DNA of 18,648 nt. Source: CAYYMD01 sp964480425 (GTDB taxonomy: Bacteria > Planctomycetota > Phycisphaerae > SM23-33). Both the position numbers and the translations under genes were made by a program. Shown piece after piece: positions 6,907 to 13,404 of this stretch. Each line of letters opens with the position of its first letter. Within the stretch, counting starts at the first letter, position 1. The notes beneath the pieces were generated by a model. It was not told the origin of the DNA, searched no databases, and saw only the letters and a list, made by a program, of their open reading frames with translations. The stretch lies in NCBI GenBank assembly GCA_964480425.1, contig CAYZPY010000036.1:1-18648 (forward strand), read 5' to 3'.

Positions 6907-6934
6907 TTCAGCGGAGGCCGAAAGCGGAGAATAG

Positions 6935-8353
6935 ATGAGCATTCGACTTTACAACACGATGACGCGTCGGGTGGACGAATTCGAGCCAATCGAGCCGGGA
7001 AAGGTCCGCCTGTACACCTGCGGGCCTACCGTCTACAACTACGCGCACATCGGCAACCTTCGGACGTACGTGTTCGAGGACATCCTCAAGCGCGCCCTGA
7101 CCCGGTCCGGATACGAAGTCAGGCACGTCATGAACGTCACCGACGTGGGTCACCTCGTCTCCGACGCCGACACGGGCGAAGACAAAATGGAACTCGGCGC
7201 CCGGCGCGAGGGAAAGACTGTGTGGGAAATAGCCCGGTTCTACTGGGACGCGTTCAAAAACGACATGCGCCGGCTGAACCTCCTCGAGCCCGACGTGTGG
7301 TGCCGCGCCACCGAGCACATCGCCGAGCAGATAGAGTTGGTCAAAAAGATCGAGCAAAACGGCTACGCCTACACCATCGACGACGGCGTGTATTTCGACA
7401 CGTCAAAACTTCCGGACTACGGCAAGCTCGCCCGACTGGACCTTGAGGGTCTCCGCGCCGGGGCGAGGGTGGAAGTGACCAAAGGCAAGAAAAATCCAAC
7501 CGACTTCGCCCTGTGGAAATTCTCGCCCAAAGACAGACAGCGTCTGATGGAATGGGACTCGCCGTGGGGGGTGGGGTTCCCCGGCTGGCACATCGAGTGC
7601 GCCGCGATGGCAATAAAGCACCTTGGCGAGCGGCTTGACATACACTGCGGGGGGATAGACCACGTGGCCGTGCACCACACCAACGAGATCGCCCAGGCCG
7701 AGGCCGCCCTGGGGCACGAATGGTGCAACTGGTGGATGCACGCCGAGTTTTTAACCATGCCGAAAGACGCGGGCACGCAAGGCGGGCGGATGAGCAAGTC
7801 GTCGGGTGAGTTCCTCACGCTGGACCGTCTCATCGAGGCCGGGTACGATCCGCTTGCTTATCGCTACTTCCTCATGCAGGCGCATTACCGCCAGCAACTG
7901 GCGTTTTCGTGGGAGCAGATGGACGCCGCCGCCAGCGCGTTCAATCGCCTCAGGGACGGCGTGGTCGAACTAAAGGACAAATGCGCCGACGAACCGGGCG
8001 AGCCGCTGGATGCGTACCTCGGCGAGTTTAACGAGGCGATCGCGGATGACCTGAACGCCCCCCGCGCCGTGGCGGCCATGTGGAAGGCCCTGAAGGATGA
8101 CTCCGCTCCGCCGCAGGACGTTTATGCCACGCTGCTTGACATGGACCGCGTTCTTGGCTTCGGCTTCGAGCGGATGCAGGCCAAGCCGCTGCCGATGCCC
8201 AAGGAGCAAATCGAGCGGAAGATTGATGAGCGGAACGATGCACGCAAGGACAAAGACTTCGCCCGCGCCGACGCCATCCGCAACGAACTGTCCGAGGTCG
8301 GCATAGAACTGGAAGACACGCCCACCGGGACGAAGTGGAAGGCGAGCCGATAG
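6935..8353 (+). CDS. cysS: Cysteinyl-tRNA synthetase
   Basis: Class I aminoacyl-tRNA synthetase that charges tRNA-Cys. It has 472 residues, about the usual length. The HIGH-type motif is HIGN at 38-41 in YNYAHIGNLRTYVFED, common in this family. The KMSKS-type motif is RMSKS in GGRMSKSSGEF. Probable zinc ligands are Cys29, Cys222, His247 and Glu251 (HHTNE). The zinc-site segment reads GIDHVAVHHTNE rather than the Escherichia-type GIDLxFPHHENE, a variant I recall from other bacterial groups. The C-terminus carries the helical anticodon-binding region. ATG 6935 is preceded by GGAG at suitable distance. Bases 8354-8473 after it are AT-rich, with no terminator. Confidence 0.95.
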   Translation: MSIRLYNTMTRRVDEFEPIEPGKVRLYTCGPTVYNYAHIGNLRTYVFEDILKRALTRSGYEVRHVMNVTDVGHLVSDADTGEDKMELGARREGKTVWEIARFYWDAFKNDMRRLNLLEPDVWCRATEHIAEQIELVKKIEQNGYAYTIDDGVYFDTSKLPDYGKLARLDLEGLRAGARVEVTKGKKNPTDFALWKFSPKDRQRLMEWDSPWGVGFPGWHIECAAMAIKHLGERLDIHCGGIDHVAVHHTNEIAQAEAALGHEWCNWWMHAEFLTMPKDAGTQGGRMSKSSGEFLTLDRLIEAGYDPLAYRYFLMQAHYRQQLAFSWEQMDAAASAFNRLRDGVVELKDKCADEPGEPLDAYLGEFNEAIADDLNAPRAVAAMWKALKDDSAPPQDVYATLLDMDRVLGFGFERMQAKPLPMPKEQIERKIDERNDARKDKDFARADAIRNELSEVGIELEDTPTGTKWKASR

Positions 8354-8379
8354 GATGGAACGTCGGTTTAATTTTGATG

Positions 8380-8447
8380 AATTCGTTCGGAGGCGAATTG
8401 GGATTTGTTTCGGATTTAGTATTTCGAATTTTGGTTCTTTGTATAAT
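8380..8447 (+). promoter_or_regulatory. AT-rich promoter-like region upstream of ruvC
   Basis: The 120 bases between cysS and ruvC are much richer in A+T than the flanking genes. They contain a perfect -10 hexamer TATAAT (8442-8447), 26 bases before the ruvC ATG, and a small hairpin, AATTCG (8380-8385) with CGAATT (8394-8399). No convincing -35 box lies 16-18 bases upstream. A separate ruvC promoter is likely but not shown. Confidence 0.38.
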
Positions 8448-8473
8448 CCGATCAATATAGTTATCTTGCTGTC

Positions 8474-8959
8474 ATGTCCGCACAGGCGAATCGAGTAATA
8501 CTCGGCATAGACCCGGGGTTGAACATCACCGGTTACTCGGTGGTGAGACTGCCGGGGCGGGATTATGAGATTATCGAGGCCGGAGCGATACGCACCGACA
8601 GCGGCTCGGAACTGTCCCTGCGCATCGAGGAAATCCACGCCGGCGTCAGGGATGTCCTCCGCGAGCATTCGCCGCACACTGCCGCCATCGAAAAACTCTA
8701 CGCCCATTACAAGCACCCGCGCACGGCGATACTGATGGCGCACGCACGCGGAGCGGTCATGCTTGCCTGCCGACAGGAGGGCGTAGAGATAATGAACCTC
8801 TCTGCCACGAACATCAAAAAGTCGCTTACCGGAAACGGGCACGCTTCCAAGGTGCAGGTCCAGCGTGCGATCCGTGCGATATGCAACCTTTCAAAACTTC
8901 CCTCTCCCCCGGACGTTGCCGACGCCCTGGCCGTGGCGCTTTGCGCCGGGCGGCGATGA
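8474..8959 (+). CDS. ruvC: Holliday-junction resolvase RuvC
   Basis: RuvC is the dimeric endonuclease that cuts Holliday junctions after RuvAB branch migration. The 161-residue protein has the four acidic residues with proper spacing: Asp13 in GIDPGLNITGY, Glu73 in AIEKLYAHYKHP, and Asp147 and Asp150 in PPDVADALAVAL. KKSLTGNGHASK at 115-126 matches the conserved KxxxTGNGxASK segment. ATG 8474 is the natural start; no strong ribosome-binding site precedes it. The gene meets murA tail-to-tail with 3 bases between the stops. ruvA and ruvB are not in the window. Confidence 0.94.
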   Translation: MSAQANRVILGIDPGLNITGYSVVRLPGRDYEIIEAGAIRTDSGSELSLRIEEIHAGVRDVLREHSPHTAAIEKLYAHYKHPRTAILMAHARGAVMLACRQEGVEIMNLSATNIKKSLTGNGHASKVQVQRAIRAICNLSKLPSPPDVADALAVALCAGRR

Positions 8960-8962
8960 GGA

Positions 8963-10261
8963 TTATTCACCGATACGGCTGATGTCGGCGCCCAGGGGTA
9001 CAAGTTTTGACTCTATCCGCTCGTATCCCCGGTCTATGTGGTAGACGCGCGATATTGTCGTTTCGCCCTTTGCGACCAGACCCGCCAGCACAAGCGCCGC
9101 CGAGGCGCGGAGGTCCGAAGCCATCACCGGCGCGCCGATGAGGTGCTTGACTCCGGTGACGATGGATGTGGGTCCTTCCTTGCGGATGTTGGCGCCCATG
9201 CGCAGCAGTTCGGCCACGTGAAGGAAGCGGTCGGGGAAGATTTTTTCGGTAATCACGCTGTTTCCCTCGGCCAGGCACAGCAGGGCGGTCAACTGCGCCT
9301 GGAGGTCGGTGGGGAAGCCGGGGTACGGCTGGGTCGTTACGTCGGCAGGGTTCAACCGGCGCAGGGAGGCGACCTGCACGCCTGCCTGCTTGTCTCCGGT
9401 AGGCAGGCCGCCGTCGTCCGATTCGACCGTGATGCCCACCTGGCGTAGTTTGTCGACCACGGCCATCATGTGGTCCATGCGGATGCCCTTTATGTTCAGC
9501 TGCCCGTTGGTCATGGCGGCGGCCATCATGAAGGTTCCGGCCTCGATGCGGTCCGGGATGACGTGGTGCTCTGTGCCTTCCAGATGGTTTACCCCCTCGA
9601 CGACGACCTTGGGCGTGCCGGCGCCGCGGATTTTGGCGCCCATGGCGTTAAGGAAAGCCGCCAGGTCGGCGACCTCCGGCTCGCAGGCGGCCGATTCGAT
9701 CACGGTTGTTCCTTCGGCGCGTGTGGCGGCCATTATCACGTTTGCGGTGCCCAGCACGGTCGAGCCGAAAGGCCCGCCCAGGAACATTTCCGCGCCGCGC
9801 AGGCGATTGCAGGACGCGACTATGTCGCCCTGGTCGAGCTTGATGTTCGCGCCCAGCGCGCCGAGCCCGCGCAGGTGCAAATCGATGGGCCTGGCGCCTA
9901 TGGCGCATCCGCCTGGCATGGACACCCGGGCGCTTCCCCGCCTGGCCAGAAGCGGACCCAGAACACACACGCTGGCGCGCATCTTGCGGACGCGATCGTA
10001 TTCGGCGTGTCCCTCGCCTTTTTCCACGCCCGCCGGGTCTATGTGCACACGACCCTGCTCGTCGCGTCGGACCTCCGCGCCCAGGTCGCCCAGCAGGTCG
10101 CACATGTGGCGCACGTCGGCAAGGTCCGGCACGCCGGATATCACGCTTTGCCCGTCGGCCAGTATCGCCGCGGCCATTATTGGAAGGGCCGCGTTCTTGG
10201 AGCCGCTTATGCGCACCTGACCCAACAGACGCTTGCCGCCGTTGATGACGAATTTATCCAT
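8963..10261 (-). CDS. murA: UDP-N-acetylglucosamine 1-carboxyvinyltransferase
   Basis: MurA adds the enolpyruvyl group of PEP to UDP-GlcNAc, the first committed step of peptidoglycan synthesis, so this organism is expected to make a cell wall. The 432-residue protein has Lys22 in SGSKNAALPIM, the catalytic Cys119 in SMPGGCAIGARPIDLHL (Cys rather than Asp, the fosfomycin-sensitive form), and Asp319 in YPGFPTDLQAQ. DRGYERIE lies near the C-terminus. Odd feature: residues of about 284-294 (GGLPTGDKQAG) are encoded by a perfect GCCTGCCT/AGGCAGGC palindrome that resembles intergenic repeats in this window and looks like extra sequence in a loop. The start is ATG at 10261, with a weak GGA upstream. 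Confidence 0.95.
   Translation of the reverse strand: MDKFVINGGKRLLGQVRISGSKNAALPIMAAAILADGQSVISGVPDLADVRHMCDLLGDLGAEVRRDEQGRVHIDPAGVEKGEGHAEYDRVRKMRASVCVLGPLLARRGSARVSMPGGCAIGARPIDLHLRGLGALGANIKLDQGDIVASCNRLRGAEMFLGGPFGSTVLGTANVIMAATRAEGTTVIESAACEPEVADLAAFLNAMGAKIRGAGTPKVVVEGVNHLEGTEHHVIPDRIEAGTFMMAAAMTNGQLNIKGIRMDHMMAVVDKLRQVGITVESDDGGLPTGDKQAGVQVASLRRLNPADVTTQPYPGFPTDLQAQLTALLCLAEGNSVITEKIFPDRFLHVAELLRMGANIRKEGPTSIVTGVKHLIGAPVMASDLRASAALVLAGLVAKGETTISRVYHIDRGYERIESKLVPLGADISRIGE
9380..9408. repeat. GCCTGCCT palindrome inside murA
   Basis: GCCTGCCT (9380-9387) and AGGCAGGC (9401-9408) form a perfect 8-bp stem with a 13-base loop containing TCTCCGG. The element lies in the murA coding sequence and keeps the frame. 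The loop and right arm (TCTCCGGT then AGGCAGG) align with the intergenic copy after the helicase gene (CCTCCGG...GGGCAGG, 13252-13278). Confidence 0.6.
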
Positions 10262-10283
10262 GAATCAATTCCGAACGACCAAC

Positions 10284-10313
10284 ACAATAACGCGCCGACA
10301 GGGTCGCCTGCAA
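10284..10313 (-). promoter_or_regulatory. Candidate murA promoter
   Basis: On the minus strand TTGCAG (10308-10313) is separated by 18 bases from TATTGT (10284-10289), and the murA ATG lies 22 bases further on. The hexamers match the consensus at about three and four positions. The geometry is right but the match is modest. Confidence 0.3.
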
Positions 10314-10327
10314 CACAACGCGCCTGA

Positions 10328-10349
10328 GGCGATGCACTAAAACATCGCC
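10328..10349. repeat. Hairpin in the murA / small-ORF divergent region
   Basis: GGCGATG (10328-10334) and CATCGCC (10343-10349) form a perfect 7-bp stem with an 8-base loop. It lies between murA (minus) and the small plus-strand ORF at 10374, upstream of the candidate murA promoter. It could be an operator-like site or part of a leader for the small ORF. No regulator can be named. Confidence 0.4.
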
Positions 10350-10373
10350 GGGTAATATCTTCGCCGAATCGCC

Positions 10374-10526
10374 ATGAAACGAAAAAGATTACTGCCCCCG
10401 GCGTTTTTCTGGTTTTACGCGGCGGTTGTGGCGTGCGTGTTTGTGCCCCGGAAGGAAAAGGAGATGGAGGAGACCTTCGTCCGGGAGTATCGGAAGTACT
10501 TGAAACTGGTGAGGCGCTGGATATAG
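10374..10526 (+). CDS. 50-residue single-pass membrane protein, unknown
   Basis: A 50-codon ORF from ATG 10374 to TAG 10526. The protein begins with a basic MKRKR, has a hydrophobic segment at about residues 6-24 (with PPAFFWFY and VVACVFV), and ends in a strongly charged region (KEKEMEE, then REYRKYLKLVRRW) likely to be an amphipathic helix. The basic N-terminus predicts N-in topology, with a charged tail outside or on the membrane surface. Third positions are G/C-rich after the first few codons, as expected of real genes here. No clear ribosome-binding site is present, and I recognise no family. It is divergent from murA, and a strong hairpin begins 12 bases after its stop. Confidence 0.5.
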   Translation: MKRKRLLPPAFFWFYAAVVACVFVPRKEKEMEETFVREYRKYLKLVRRWI

Positions 10527-10529
10527 CGC

Positions 10530-10720
10530 AAAATAAAACAGCGGGCGGCCCGTTATGAGCCGCCCGCTGTGCTGCCTTGTTTTGCCCTGCGCGACCGGTT
10601 GGTGGGCGTCTCAAAGCATGCTGTGCCCGCTGCCTCGTCCCCGTAGTGAAAAATCAAGTCGGGCCGCTCGGTTGCAGGACGTATAGCAGCGCCCCGCACC
10701 CTCCGGAGCGGCCCGGGACT
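10530..10720 (-). ncRNA. Candidate structured small RNA, family not identified
   Basis: Three observations suggest an RNA gene on the minus strand. First, a strong hairpin at 10538-10570 is followed on that strand by a T-rich tract, with no protein gene to terminate. Second, GGGCCGCTC (10661-10669) pairs perfectly with GAGCGGCCC (10706-10714). Third, a second helix of 4, 6 and 5 bp pairs 10623-10640 with 10677-10699. The two helices interlock, so they would form a pseudoknot or be alternatives. I checked by eye for RNase P, SRP and tmRNA cores and did not find them; 6S RNA cannot be excluded. I see no strong promoter. A plus-strand leader of the helicase gene is the alternative. Confidence 0.35.
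10538..10570 (-). terminator. Strong intrinsic terminator, possibly bidirectional
   Basis: ACAGCGGGCGGC (10538-10549) and GCCGCCCGCTGT (10559-10570) form a perfect 12-bp stem with a 9-base loop. On the minus strand it is followed by TTTTATTTTGC, a canonical T tract. On the plus strand it comes 12 bases after the stop of the small ORF and is followed by GCTGCCTTGTTTTG, a poorer tract. It may therefore end the small ORF transcript and a minus-strand RNA. Confidence 0.75.
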
Positions 10721-10860
10721 TTCGGTGAAGATTTTCGAATCCGTCGGCGGTCATCTTGGCGGTATCCTGTTGGGTATTCGACTCACATGTAATAACATCG
10801 GTACTGGGCCGGGCGGCTTTAGTTGTGCCAAAGAAAAGTTCTCACCTTGCCGCCTTGCGC

Positions 10861-10889
10861 TTGGTGGCGCGGGCGGCGTTCGTTATAGT
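10861..10889 (+). promoter_or_regulatory. Candidate promoter of the UvrD/PcrA-like helicase gene
   Basis: TTGGTG (10861-10866), a 17-base spacer and TATAGT (10884-10889) have ideal spacing. The -10 matches five of six positions and the -35 three of six. The predicted transcription start falls 5-7 bases before ATG 10902, giving a nearly leaderless transcript, which fits the absence of a ribosome-binding site. Confidence 0.38.
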
Positions 10890-10901
10890 AAAGCGTTGGT
10901 T

Positions 10902-13211
10902 ATGTATTACAGGAAACTTGCGGAGGACATACTCGATGATTTGAATCCTCCACAGCGTCGTGCAGTGGAGCACGTGGATGGTCCGCTGCTGGTGCTTGCC
11001 GGGGCGGGCAGCGGAAAGACGCGCGTAATCACCCGCCGGGTGGCGCATCTGATTTGCAGCGGGGTGCCGGCGGGCAACGTGCTGGCAATTACGTTCACCA
11101 ACAAGGCCGCCGGAGAAATGCGTCAGCGCGTCGAGCAGATGGGGCTTCCTGCGGCGGTCAACCGTCCGGGCAGGCCAACGGGCGCAACGATATGCACGTT
11201 CCACTCGCTTTGCGCCCGCCTGTTGAGGGAATTCGCCGAACGGGCCGGACTGGAGGCGAATTTCACCATATACGACGCCGCCGACCAGAAGCGTCTTATC
11301 AGACGGATATTCAAGGACCAGGGCATCCGTCCGGGCAAGTACAGCCCTTCGGGCGTGCACGGGACCATTTCCAACGCCAAGAACGACCTTCTTACGCCCG
11401 AGACCTACGCTTCCGGCGTGCGGGGCTGGTACCAGACCACCGTCGCGCAGGTGTACATGGAATATCAGCGTCGGCTGAGGGACAACCGTGCGATGGACTT
11501 CGACGACCTGCTGATGAAGACGGCGTTTTTGCTGCGCGACGCGCCCGACGTGCGAGGGGAACTGTCCGAGAGGTTCCGCTACGTGCTGATAGACGAATAC
11601 CAGGACACCAACCACGCCCAGTACCTCATCGCCCACACCATAGCGATGGACCACCAGAACATCTGCGCAACCGGCGACCCGGACCAGAGCATATATCACT
11701 GGCGGGGCGCGAACATCGAAAACATACTGGAGTTCGAAAACGACTACCCCAACGCCGCGATCATCCGCCTGGAGGAGAATTACCGCTCGACGCAGGCCAT
11801 CCTGTCGACCGCATCGCAGCTGATTTCGCACAACAGGAACCGCAAGGAAAAGGCCCTGTGGACCAGCCGCAGCGGCGGCGACGATGTTAGCGTGGTGCTT
11901 TGCGACGACGAGCACGCCGAGGCGCATCACGTGGTGCAGTCCATCCGCAGGCGCCATAGCGCGGGTGGGCGATACGGCGACGTGGCCGTTTTCTACCGCC
12001 TCAACAGTTTCTCGCGCGTACTGGAGGAGGCGCTGGTCAAGGAGGGCGTGCCGTACCGCATCGCACGGGGCGTGGAGTTTTACAATCGCAAAGAGATAAA
12101 GGACGTCCTTGCGTATCTCAAGGTTCTGGTCAATCCCGACGACGACGTCAGCTGCCTGCGGATTATAAACGTTCCCAAAAGGGGTATCGGCTCGAGGACG
12201 GTGGGGTGTTTGCAGGCCCTGGCCGGGACGCGGGGAATATCGCTGCTGGAAGCGGCTAGACGGAGCGAACAGGCGGGGCTCAAAAGTGCCGCCGTAAAAA
12301 GAGTGTCGGACTTTGTGGAACTGATGAACGCCCTGGCCGACGAAAAGGACGGACCTGTGAGCGAGCTCATCAAGACTATAATCAACCGCACGGAGATGGA
12401 GCGGTCGCTGCGGGACGAGCAAAGCGGCGAAGGCGACCAACCGCTGGCGAACCTGTCGGAGCTGGTATCCTCGGCGGCCCAGTTTGACCAGCAGGCCGAG
12501 GCGGGCGCCGCGTCGCTGGAGGATTATTTGCAACAGGTTTCGCTGATATCCGACGTGGACCATTTCGAGGGGCGGGACCAGGCGGTGACGCTCATGACGC
12601 TTCACGCCGCCAAGGGTCTGGAGTTTCCGGTGGTTTACGTGGTCGGCTGCGAGGACGGAGTGCTTCCGTTCGTCAGGGACGATTCGGCCGGGGGAGGCGA
12701 TCGGTTCGAAAACCCGCAGCAGAAGATCGAGGAGGAGCGGCGATTGTTGTTCGTGGGCATGACGCGCGCGCAGGATGCGCTTACTCTGAGTTCGGCCCGC
12801 AAGCGGATGATCCACGGACGCACCACGTCGCAGGCCGTCTCGCCTTTTTTGATGGAAATCGGACCCGAGCACGTCCGCGCCGAAGACCTCACGACGTTCG
12901 CCTCGGTGCCGAGGCGGCGCTGCGGACCCCGACGCGGGCGAAAAAGGCCCGCTCCCGCCGCCGGGGGCTTCTACGACGATGTGCTCCAGCGGGAGATTAT
13001 CGAGGCGGCCGTCAAGGGCGGCGCCGAGCCGATGCCCCCGGAATACGTTAACATGACGCCCGGAAGATGGGTCAGGCATCCGAAATTCGGGACCGGGCGG
13101 ATCGTCAGCTTGTCGCAGTCCTGGCCGGATACGCGGGTGGTGATCGATTTTCAGGACCTGGGCCTAAAAAAAATCGTCCTGCGCTACGCGGACCTGGAAT
13201 TCCCGGAATAA
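10902..13211 (+). CDS. UvrD/PcrA-type ATP-dependent DNA helicase
   Basis: Superfamily 1A 3'-5' helicase of the UvrD/PcrA/Rep group, acting in excision repair, replication restart and clearing of proteins from DNA. From ATG 10902 it has 769 residues with all helicase motifs: Walker A GAGSGKT at 34-40, ITFTNKAAGEM, DEYQDTN with Asp231-Glu232, ATGDPDQSIYHWRGA, RLEENYRST, VTLMTLHAAKGLEFPVVY, and EEERRLLFVGMTRAQD. The last 50 or so residues (VRHPKFGTGRIVSL ... KKIVLRYADLEF) match the Tudor-like C-terminal domain that binds RNA polymerase in PcrA, so PcrA is the closest model. The frame is open back to 10725, but the extra residues do not fit the family, and ATG 10902 gives the usual distance to the Q motif (NPPQRRAV). 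It appears to be transcribed alone. Confidence 0.93.
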   Translation: MYYRKLAEDILDDLNPPQRRAVEHVDGPLLVLAGAGSGKTRVITRRVAHLICSGVPAGNVLAITFTNKAAGEMRQRVEQMGLPAAVNRPGRPTGATICTFHSLCARLLREFAERAGLEANFTIYDAADQKRLIRRIFKDQGIRPGKYSPSGVHGTISNAKNDLLTPETYASGVRGWYQTTVAQVYMEYQRRLRDNRAMDFDDLLMKTAFLLRDAPDVRGELSERFRYVLIDEYQDTNHAQYLIAHTIAMDHQNICATGDPDQSIYHWRGANIENILEFENDYPNAAIIRLEENYRSTQAILSTASQLISHNRNRKEKALWTSRSGGDDVSVVLCDDEHAEAHHVVQSIRRRHSAGGRYGDVAVFYRLNSFSRVLEEALVKEGVPYRIARGVEFYNRKEIKDVLAYLKVLVNPDDDVSCLRIINVPKRGIGSRTVGCLQALAGTRGISLLEAARRSEQAGLKSAAVKRVSDFVELMNALADEKDGPVSELIKTIINRTEMERSLRDEQSGEGDQPLANLSELVSSAAQFDQQAEAGAASLEDYLQQVSLISDVDHFEGRDQAVTLMTLHAAKGLEFPVVYVVGCEDGVLPFVRDDSAGGGDRFENPQQKIEEERRLLFVGMTRAQDALTLSSARKRMIHGRTTSQAVSPFLMEIGPEHVRAEDLTTFASVPRRRCGPRRGRKRPAPAAGGFYDDVLQREIIEAAVKGGAEPMPPEYVNMTPGRWVRHPKFGTGRIVSLSQSWPDTRVVIDFQDLGLKKIVLRYADLEFPE

Positions 13212-13233
13212 TAACGGGATCATGATTTCCGGG
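13202..13233 (+). repeat. Inverted repeat spanning the helicase stop codon
   Basis: CCCGGAA (13202-13208) and TTCCGGG (13227-13233) are perfectly complementary across 18 bases that include the helicase stop codon. No T tract follows, so it is probably not the main terminator. It could help protect the mRNA 3' end. Confidence 0.3.
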
Positions 13234-13251
13234 TATAAATGAGCAGCGGGA

Positions 13252-13296
13252 CCTGCCTTCCTCCGGCGGGCGGGCAGGGGGGTAACCCCGCTTTTT
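13252..13296 (+). terminator. Palindromic element and terminator-like hairpin after the helicase gene
   Basis: CCTGCC (13252-13257) pairs with GGCAGG (13273-13278), a relative of the palindromes at 2247 and 9380. It is followed at once by a short hairpin, GGGG (13279-13282) with CCCC (13286-13289), and then GCTTTTT (T run 13292-13296). The second hairpin plus T run lies about 70 bases past the helicase stop and could terminate transcription. Its 4-bp stem is short. Confidence 0.45.
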
Positions 13297-13404
13297 ACTC
13301 AGGCAGTCATGGAAAGTACCAGATGCGCTTGACCGGCGGGCGACTGTGGCTTAGTGTCTGCGTGTGGGCGCGCCGTTTAATAAATGCAGACGAAGGGACG
13401 CGTA

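Larger units (their letters stand above)
10527..10901. other. Gap between small ORF and helicase; structured, no protein gene seen
   Basis: These 375 bases have no convincing protein gene. The reading frame that extends the helicase back to 10725 lacks family-like sequence, and the minus-strand frame over the start of this region looks like a shadow. The left half (10538-10714) is full of complementary segments and ends in a strong terminator hairpin, treated separately as a possible RNA gene. The right half (about 10720-10860) shows nothing I can name, apart from the helicase promoter candidate at its end. Confidence 0.5.

Noticed and set aside
7049..7060. Broken HIGH motif in cysS (HIGN)
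   Set aside because: Many cysteinyl-tRNA synthetases carry HIGN at this site, so it is not a defect.
8957..8965. Very tight tail-to-tail junctions (ruvC/murA and phosphatase/TPR-HEAT gene, 3 bases each)
   Set aside because: Convergent stops a few bases apart are common in compact genomes; no shared terminator is visible, so I give it no special meaning.
10207..10614. Minus-strand frame of 135 codons over the murA upstream region
   Set aside because: It overlaps the murA start, the small plus-strand ORF and the terminator hairpin, and its low-complexity, Ser/Pro/Arg-rich product looks like a shadow.
10725..10901. N-terminal extension of the helicase
   Set aside because: The extra 59 residues look non-coding, overlap structured DNA and a promoter candidate, and are not expected before the Q motif of UvrD/PcrA.
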